Below are positions 17,639 to 22,403 of a stretch of 22,403 bases of DNA, in pieces. The translations under genes and the position numbers were made by a program. Source of the stretch: Phycisphaerae bacterium (GTDB taxonomy: Bacteria; Planctomycetota; Phycisphaerae; Sedimentisphaerales; SG8-4); assembly GCA_030603035.1 (NCBI GenBank), contig JAUVYQ010000026.1:1-22403 (forward strand). Direction: 5' to 3'. Every line of letters starts with the position of its first letter. The stretch's first letter is position 1. The notes beneath the pieces are model-generated. The model worked only from the letters and a program-made list of their open reading frames with translations. It ran no database searches and was not told the DNA's origin.

Positions 17639-18058
17639 ATGAAGAAGTTGACCCCGTTAGAAGTAAGTCGCCAGCCCCGTAAGACCCGCCAACAGCGGGA
17701 ACTTCTAACGGGGTTGAGGGCAAGGTTTAAACTGTGGCTGAGTACCAAAGACGTTGAAGGAGTCTTCGGCGACGGTAAATGGCGGCTGCTTAAAGCAATT
17801 GATACCGAAGGGTCGTTGAAGGCAGCCAGTGAGTCGCTGCGGATAAGCTATCGAAAGGCGTGGGGCGACTTGAAGAAGGCGCAGGATGCTTTAAGTATCG
17901 CCCTGGTGGAGAAACAGCGAGGCGGTAGTATGGGCGGGCGAACCACTGTAACCAGCCAGGGTAAAAAATGGGTCAAAGCTTACACGAGATTTCGCGGTGA
18001 TATCGAAAAGGCGGTGGGAAAAGCGTATGAAAGACATATCAAGAAACTTGTAAAATGA
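17639..18058 (+). CDS. ModE-like winged-helix regulator, DNA-binding domain only
   Basis: Protein of 139 residues. Residues 26-139 match the ModE N-terminal domain: FKLWLSTKDVEGVFGDGKW, RLLKAIDTEGSLKAASESL, SYRKAWGDLKKAQ (recognition helix), LVEKQRGGSMGGRTTVTSQG and the dimer helix KAYTRFRGDIEKAVGKAY. The molybdate-binding TOBE domains of full ModE are absent, as in many short relatives. Residues 4-25 (LTPLEVSRQP...RELLTG) come from a palindromic repeat inserted after codon 4; removing it would give MKKLRARFKLW. GGATGGGA lies just before the ATG. The stop overlaps the next gene's start (ATGA). It probably regulates the molybdenum-cofactor operon it heads. Confidence 0.9.
   Translation: MKKLTPLEVSRQPRKTRQQRELLTGLRARFKLWLSTKDVEGVFGDGKWRLLKAIDTEGSLKAASESLRISYRKAWGDLKKAQDALSIALVEKQRGGSMGGRTTVTSQGKKWVKAYTRFRGDIEKAVGKAYERHIKKLVK
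17651..17714. repeat. Palindromic element inside the ModE-like gene
   Basis: ACCCCGTTAGAAGT (17651-17664) and ACTTCTAACGGGGT (17701-17714) are perfect 14-bp inverted repeats bounding 64 bp. TG flanks both sides (17649-17650 and 17715-17716), consistent with a 2-bp target duplication. Element plus duplication is 66 bp, so the reading frame is kept. Of the three forward frames, the one used is the only one without a stop. A related element is at 21455-21515. Confidence 0.85.
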
Positions 18059-18702
18059 ATAAACCGGCCAACTATATATGTACATGGGTGTTTCGCTCAT
18101 CGAGACGGTTTGGTTTCACATTGGTTGAAGTGCTGGTAACCATAGCAACTATTGGATTGCTGCTGTCGATATTGGTTCCCGCTTTGGGTCGGACCCGGAA
18201 TCAGGCCAAGCTTATCATATGCAAAGCACATCTTCGCAACGTATGCATCAGCGTGCTACTATACGCTAATGACAACGACTCCGCTCTGCCGGTTGATACA
18301 ATGGTCGGACCTGACTACGAAGATGTTAATAATCCGCATACTGTTTTGTTCGCGGCTCTGGATGGTTACCTCGGAAGCGGCGAAAACTACTATTGTCCCA
18401 GTGAAACCGACCCTGAATTGAAGTACTCGCAGGAAAATTTTGGTGCGGGTGTGATGGGCTATTTTTATTACTCGTGCGAGCGGGCCACCGGCAACCGTGA
18501 TATCAGCAGGTTTTTGCGACGAGATGTGAAGTGGCCCCGCCGCCTGCGGGATACCATGCATCCGGAAACCTGGGTCATCTCCGATAGCTGGTTTCGGGGC
18601 CGACCAACCCCACACCACTGGTTTCATAAAGGCGTCAACTATGCCACTATTGATAGCTCGATACAGATGTTATATACCAGCCCCAGGCAAAAATTCAGGT
18701 GA
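18055..18702 (+). CDS. Type IV pilin-like (prepilin) protein
   Basis: Protein of 215 residues with a prepilin leader: residues 1-20 end in RRFG, followed by FTLVEVLVTIATIGLLLSIL. Prepilin peptidase should cut after Gly20, and Glu at mature position 5 is present. The rest has the ALGRTRNQAKLI...CKAHLRNVCISVLLYANDND pattern of the abundant planctomycete pseudopilin-like proteins, with a C-terminal region rich in aromatic residues (SDSWFRGRPTPHHWFHKGVN). Such proteins are secretion-system pseudopilins or surface proteins of unknown role. It overlaps the ModE-like gene by four bases and precedes the IDDTD gene by nine, so it is translated as part of the molybdenum operon, which is unexpected. Confidence 0.85.
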   Translation: MNKPANYICTWVFRSSRRFGFTLVEVLVTIATIGLLLSILVPALGRTRNQAKLIICKAHLRNVCISVLLYANDNDSALPVDTMVGPDYEDVNNPHTVLFAALDGYLGSGENYYCPSETDPELKYSQENFGAGVMGYFYYSCERATGNRDISRFLRRDVKWPRRLRDTMHPETWVISDSWFRGRPTPHHWFHKGVNYATIDSSIQMLYTSPRQKFR

Positions 18703-18711
18703 TTATTTACT

Positions 18712-19434
18712 ATGGCGTTAATATTGATTGGAATTGATGATACCGATAACGAAACAAGCCCGGGTACCGGCCGGTTAGCCCGGCGGCTATCTGCTGAATG
18801 TGAAAAACGGGGTATGGAGCAACTGGGCGTAACGAGGCATCAGTTCTTGCTTGACCCGGCCATTCCTTACACTTCACACAACAGCGGTGCGTGTATCGCC
18901 GTTGCGGGCGATGATGGTATCGAAGCCGCGACTTTTGCATTCGATTTCGTGTCCCAACGTGCGTCGGAGGGCTCCGACCCGGGCGTCTGCATCGCGCGGG
19001 CTGATGCTGTCCAGCGTCCAATTATAGAATTTGCAGACGCCGCTGCCAACAAGGTTCTGAAAACTGAAGACGCCTTCAGTCTGGCCAGGGCTGCGTCGAT
19101 TCCATTACGCGGTCTTGGTGGTTCCTGCCAGGGCGTTATAGGCGCGCTTGCCTCCGTTGGCCTGCGTGCCCAGGGTGATGCGGGCCGATTTATTGATTTA
19201 CCCGGGCTTCGTGAACTGCCCCGCTGCGTCGATGCCAAAAGCTATAACAAATCAGGCATCACGATAGAGTATAAAATTACTGTCCGTCAGCCGACGCCCG
19301 ACGATATATACGATACTCTTGGCTGGGTACGGCCCCGGCTCATTAGTGGCAAAGCTGTTCTGATAGTGGAATGGAGTGAACAAAGGAATGCGTGGATCCC
19401 TGTTGACAGAAAGAAAAGGCGACCGTTGGAATAG
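18712..19434 (+). CDS. IDDTD-motif protein (TiaS N-terminal-like)
   Basis: Protein of 240 residues opening with ILIGIDDTDNETSPGTG (motif at 7-13), then VTRHQFLLDPAIPYTSHNSG. The GIDDTD start resembles the N-terminal domain of archaeal TiaS, which attaches agmatine to tRNA-Ile2, but the nucleic-acid-binding C-terminal parts of TiaS are absent. It also has LGGSCQGVIGALASVGLRAQ and an EYKITVRQPTPDDIYDTLGW end. Bacterial proteins of this size with this start are not well characterised. Tight packing between a prepilin and a membrane protein in a cofactor operon suggests a role other than tRNA modification, perhaps nucleotide-dependent. That is inference. Confidence 0.7.
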   Translation: MALILIGIDDTDNETSPGTGRLARRLSAECEKRGMEQLGVTRHQFLLDPAIPYTSHNSGACIAVAGDDGIEAATFAFDFVSQRASEGSDPGVCIARADAVQRPIIEFADAAANKVLKTEDAFSLARAASIPLRGLGGSCQGVIGALASVGLRAQGDAGRFIDLPGLRELPRCVDAKSYNKSGITIEYKITVRQPTPDDIYDTLGWVRPRLISGKAVLIVEWSEQRNAWIPVDRKKRRPLE

Positions 19435-19975
19435 CATCTTGAAGAGTCATCAGCTAAGGATGTTAGCTGTATCAGTAGCTGTTGGCGTTATTGCAGGACT
19501 GTTCATAGGCACTGTCCGGCTGGGTCTGGGACTGCCCGGACACAAGTCTCTTTTCTGGATGACGCCGGTCATCATGGCCCGTCTGCTTGGGCGCTGCAAA
19601 GCAGGTACTACAACTGGTGCGCTCTCGGCAGCTTTCACCACACTTGCCGTTGGTGGCCGTCTCGCCGGCGGTGTTCTGGGTCTGGGTCTGATTGGGTTTG
19701 CAGGCATTGTTTTAGACGTGGTTATAAACTTTCTGGAAAAAAGGGAAATGCCCGCCTTATTGGTAATTCCAATCATAGGTATTACCGCTATGCTTGCTAA
19801 TCTGCTTTGCCTGGTCAAGAGGTTACTCGTACCTTTGGGGCCTGGTTCCCACTTTGTGTTTGGTGTGTCCGGCTTCTGGTTCAAACTGATTTGCTATGCA
19901 TTCTTCGGTCTGACTGCCGGCCTAATCGCCGCGACACTCGCCTGTCTCATCAGCCACCGCCGCCAAATACGTTGA
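19376..19975 (+). CDS. Small polytopic membrane protein
   Basis: Protein of up to 199 residues with five or six hydrophobic segments (about 29-50, 58-68, 76-115, 124-145 and 160-192). The start is uncertain: GTG at 19376 has GGA five bases upstream and overlaps the previous gene by 59 bp; ATGs at 19388 and 19460 are alternatives, the latter giving a protein that starts at the first membrane helix. The compact size and Gly-rich helices resemble ECF-transporter substrate-binding (S) components, but I do not recognise a specific family. It lies 8 bp before the MobB/MobA-like gene, so a link to molybdenum uptake or cofactor assembly is possible. Confidence 0.7.
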   Translation: MNKGMRGSLLTERKGDRWNSILKSHQLRMLAVSVAVGVIAGLFIGTVRLGLGLPGHKSLFWMTPVIMARLLGRCKAGTTTGALSAAFTTLAVGGRLAGGVLGLGLIGFAGIVLDVVINFLEKREMPALLVIPIIGITAMLANLLCLVKRLLVPLGPGSHFVFGVSGFWFKLICYAFFGLTAGLIAATLACLISHRRQIR

Positions 19976-19983
19976 GGAATAAA

Positions 19984-21117
19984 ATGCTCAAGCTCGACGG
20001 AATGTTGATGATTGGTTCTGCCGGCAGAAAAACGGGAAAGACCGAGCTGGCCTGTGCGCTCATCAGGAAATTTAGCAAAGACAGGGACATCGCAGGAATA
20101 AAGGTAACTACGATAGCGGAGCGAGACGGGCAATGTCCTCGCGGCGGTCAAGGTTGCGGAGTCTGCTCGTCGCTCGATGGAGATTTTTGTATTACAGAAG
20201 AAACGGACAGCAATTCGGAAAAAGACACGGCGAGATTGCTTGCCGCCGGGGCAAAGCGAGTTTTCTGGCTGCGTGTTATGAAAACGCACCTTGAAGAAGG
20301 ATTAGCTGCTCTGCCCGATATAATCGGGGCTGATGCGGTTTCAATTTGCGAATCAAACTCGCTGCGTCTGGTGGTCGAGCCGGGACTGTTTCTTATAGTC
20401 AAGGGCCAAGAACAAGAAGTGTGGAAGAGCTCGGCTCGCCAGACAAGAAAATATGCAGACAGAATTGTGCTTTCCGACGGCAGCGGCTTCGATTTTGATA
20501 TCGACCGGATAAAGCTTGTCAATGGGAAATGGGTGATACAGGAGAAAGCAACTGCGATAATTTTAGCGGGAGGCGGCAGCGGCCGAATGGATGCCGACAA
20601 GAGTATGCTGCCGATTAAGGGTAAACCAATGGTAGAACATATATGCGAGCAGCTTTGCGGCACATTCGGCCAGATACTTGTAAGCACAAACGAAGCAGAA
20701 AAGTTAGCATTTCTTGGCTTCGAGGTTATCCCGGACAAAATACCGGGGCAGGGTCCCTTGATGGGTATAGCCTCGGCTCTGGAGGCCTCGGCCAACGAAC
20801 TTAATTTTGTGACAGCGTGCGACATTCCGCATATAGATTTGACCTATGTTAGAAGGATGCTTGCGGAAGCCGAGGAGGCAGACATAGTTATTCCAACTAC
20901 CGGTGATAAAAGATACGAGCCGCTCTTTGCGGTGTACCGCAAAAGTGCGCTCAAAGCTATAAACGAGGTACTGTCATCGGGAGGACGTAAAATAAGTGAT
21001 GTGTTCGCCCAGTGCAGAGTCAAGTACATTGAGATGCAAGCGAGAGGGTTTACAAACCTGAATACAATAAAGGAATATGAAGAATTTCAGAAAAAGTACG
21101 ATGATTGCGTTCGATGA
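19984..21117 (+). CDS. mobA: MobB-like P-loop / MobA fusion
   Basis: Protein of 377 residues. The ATG at 19984 follows GAGGA by five bases; the open frame reaches back to 19807 but only through the previous gene. Residues 9-20 carry a P-loop (MIGSAGRKTGKT) typical of the MobB GTPase-like domain. An unusual Cys cluster follows (C51, C58, C61, C69 in CPRGGQGCGVCSS...FCI). From about 190 the MobA nucleotidyltransferase begins: AIILAGGGSGRMDADKSMLP with Lys206, PGQGPLMGIASAL, VTACDIPHID, and RYEPLFAVYRKSAL. MobA attaches GMP from GTP to molybdopterin to make the guanine-dinucleotide cofactor. It overlaps moeA by 17 bases. Confidence 0.93.
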   Translation: MLKLDGMLMIGSAGRKTGKTELACALIRKFSKDRDIAGIKVTTIAERDGQCPRGGQGCGVCSSLDGDFCITEETDSNSEKDTARLLAAGAKRVFWLRVMKTHLEEGLAALPDIIGADAVSICESNSLRLVVEPGLFLIVKGQEQEVWKSSARQTRKYADRIVLSDGSGFDFDIDRIKLVNGKWVIQEKATAIILAGGGSGRMDADKSMLPIKGKPMVEHICEQLCGTFGQILVSTNEAEKLAFLGFEVIPDKIPGQGPLMGIASALEASANELNFVTACDIPHIDLTYVRRMLAEAEEADIVIPTTGDKRYEPLFAVYRKSALKAINEVLSSGGRKISDVFAQCRVKYIEMQARGFTNLNTIKEYEEFQKKYDDCVR

Positions 21118-22403
21118 TGCGTTTGAAATTATGATGGGCTCGGCTCGTCGGCTCGGCACGGAGCGTGTCGGCATTGACCGTGCTTTGAACCGGGTACTGG
21201 CCCAGACGATAGTCTCTGATATTGATATACCGCCTTTTAACAAATCGGCTATGGACGGGTTCGCGTGTCGCCGAGCCAACCTTGCAAATGAGCTTACAAT
21301 AATTGAGACGATTCCTGCGGGATTGGTGCCGAAAAAGGTGATTGGGCAGAACCAATGTGCCAAGATTATGACCGGTGCGGTTGTCCCTGAAGGGGCTGAT
21401 TGCGTGATTATGGTGGAATACACCGAAAGCACGGGAGATAATAAAATTCGGTTTACCCCGTTAGAGATTCCAGAGTCAGAGAGAGAACAAAAAGCGAAGA
21501 ACTCTCTAACAGGGTTTACCAGTAAGGACACGGAGGACAACATCTGTCTAAAGGGTGAAGACCTCAAAAAAGGAGATGTAGTCCTTCGAGCAGGCTGCAA
21601 AATCGCCGCTCAACATATCGCAGTGCTGGCAAACTGCGGCTGCGTGGAACCGTTGGTGTCATTGCAGCCGAAGGTCGGCATTATAGCGACAGGGGACGAA
21701 TTAGTCGCGCCTGGCCAGAAACCGACGGCCTGTCAAATCAGAAACAGTAACGGATTCCAGTTGGCCGCCCAGGTAGCAAGCGCTGCTGCGATAGCCACAA
21801 ACTATGGCATTGCCGTCGATACAGAAGAAGCCATAGAGGCAAAACTCAAAAAGGCGATAGCGGAAAATGATGTTGTGATTTTGTCCGGCGGTGTATCGGT
21901 AGGTGATTACGACCTCGTTCGTGAGATTCTGGAGAAAAATAAAATCAGGCTGCTGTTTGAGAAGGTTGCGGTAAAGCCGGGCCGGCCTATGGTCTTCGGC
22001 GTGAAAAGATTAACCGCAGAGAACGCGGAGAACGCAGAGAAAAGATTTAAGTTAAAAAGCTCGGCGAGCCCTGCGGTGAAGGAAAATCAGCATAATACGA
22101 AGTTTGTGTTTGGCCTGCCCGGCAATCCAGTATCAACCTTTGTTATGTTCGAATTGTTAGTGAAACCTTTTCTTTTCAAGATGATGGGACACAATTTCAA
22201 GGCCGTTGTTGCTTACAGGCGATTGGAAAAGACAATCACAAGGAAAAAAACAGAAAGGGATTCGTGGCTGCCGGTCGTATTTACAAACGATAATAAGGTT
22301 GCAAAGATTGAGTATCATGGCTCTGCGCATATTAACGCGTTGTGCGAAGCTGACGGCTTGCTTTGCATACCCGCAGGCGCAGCAGAAGTCAGGGAGGGGA
22401 CTA
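21101..22403 (+). CDS. moeA: Molybdopterin molybdenumtransferase MoeA, 3' end cut
   Basis: MoeA inserts molybdate into adenylated molybdopterin. The ATG at 21101 gives MIAFDDAFEIMM, matching the family start; an ATG eight codons upstream (21077) follows AAAGGA and could be used instead. Visible blocks are PPFNKSAMDGFA, IMTGAVVPEGADCVIMVE, ICLKGEDLKKGDVVL, GIIATGDELVAPGQ, ILSGGVSVGDYDLV, VKPGRPMVFG, and FGLPGNPVSTFVMFELL; the C-terminal domain IV runs off the window. Two segments are foreign: about residues 118-138 (TPLEIPESE...LTGF) from a palindromic element, and about 304-327 (LTAENAENAEKRF...) from another. Both keep the frame and fall in loops between strands of the known fold. The gene is otherwise intact. 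Confidence 0.95.
   Translation, partial: MIAFDDAFEIMMGSARRLGTERVGIDRALNRVLAQTIVSDIDIPPFNKSAMDGFACRRANLANELTIIETIPAGLVPKKVIGQNQCAKIMTGAVVPEGADCVIMVEYTESTGDNKIRFTPLEIPESEREQKAKNSLTGFTSKDTEDNICLKGEDLKKGDVVLRAGCKIAAQHIAVLANCGCVEPLVSLQPKVGIIATGDELVAPGQKPTACQIRNSNGFQLAAQVASAAAIATNYGIAVDTEEAIEAKLKKAIAENDVVILSGGVSVGDYDLVREILEKNKIRLLFEKVAVKPGRPMVFGVKRLTAENAENAEKRFKLKSSASPAVKENQHNTKFVFGLPGNPVSTFVMFELLVKPFLFKMMGHNFKAVVAYRRLEKTITRKKTERDSWLPVVFTNDNKVAKIEYHGSAHINALCEADGLLCIPAGAAEVREGT
21455..21515. repeat. Palindromic element inside moeA, same family as in the ModE-like gene
   Basis: ACCCCGTTAGAGA (21455-21467) pairs with TCTCTAACAGGGT (21503-21515) at 12 of 13 positions. The 61-bp element, flanked by TT on both sides, adds 63 bp and keeps the frame. 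It encodes TPLE...SLTGF, like TPLE...LLTGL in the ModE-like gene. Confidence 0.82.
22010..22080. repeat. TTAACCGCAG palindromic element inside moeA
   Basis: TTAACCGCAG (22010-22019) and CTGCGGTGAA (22071-22080) are inverted with one mismatch over ten and bound 71 bp. The interior, GAGAACGCGGAGAACGCAGA, is shared with the uvrC insertion. It reads as LTAENAENAEKRFK in the moeA frame, between VKPGRPMVFG and KFVFGLPGNP, where MoeA proteins normally have only a tight turn. Confidence 0.8.

Noticed and set aside
19807..19983. Upstream extension of the mobA frame
   Set aside because: It lies inside the membrane-protein gene in another frame. The ATG at 19984 has a good ribosome-binding site and gives the P-loop at the usual distance.

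Overview
The window looks like a chromosomal piece of an anaerobic planctomycete, most likely class Phycisphaerae. This is an inference from gene content: twin-arginine Gfo/Idh/MocA oxidoreductase, GFTLVEV-type prepilin, B12-dependent ribonucleotide reductase, URO-D-like protein and many short dispersed repeats. There is no rRNA to settle it.

Layout. 1-131: tail of an IS5-like transposase (+). 132-658: gene-free, G-rich and repeat-bearing. 659-2125: Tat-exported sugar-isomerase-like protein (-). 2165-2336: a 172-bp MITE. 2497-3011: ParE-like toxin and antitoxin (-). 3156-6227: nrdJ (-), divergent from uvrC at 6493 (+). uvrC carries a repeat insertion, and its C-terminal coding sequence lies in another frame. 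7953-8610: repeats, including a second MITE copy with a perfect 8-bp target duplication. 8656-10597: ribokinase and a DMT-type sugar permease (+), probably a ribose-type uptake pair. 10673-11166: broken 3D-domain gene (-) and repeats. 11431-12750: exported Gfo/Idh/MocA oxidoreductase (+). 12831-17238: URO-D-like protein, ribD and ligA, all on the minus strand. 17417 to the end: a tightly packed plus-strand operon of a small Cys protein, ModE-like regulator, prepilin, IDDTD protein, membrane protein, MobB/MobA-like fusion and moeA (cut by the window end). This is a molybdenum-cofactor operon with unusual extra members.

The most interesting signal is a set of short palindromic repeats inside coding sequences. 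One family (arms ACCCCGTTAGA / TCTAACGGGGT) sits in frame in both the ModE-like gene and moeA, and reads as TPLE...LTG in both. A second family (TTAACCGCAG ... CTGCGGTGAA) sits in frame in moeA, out of frame in uvrC, and between genes at 10964. This resembles the Rickettsia palindromic elements that add peptides to proteins. A separate MITE has an empty-site paralogue within the window, so its insertion can be read directly.
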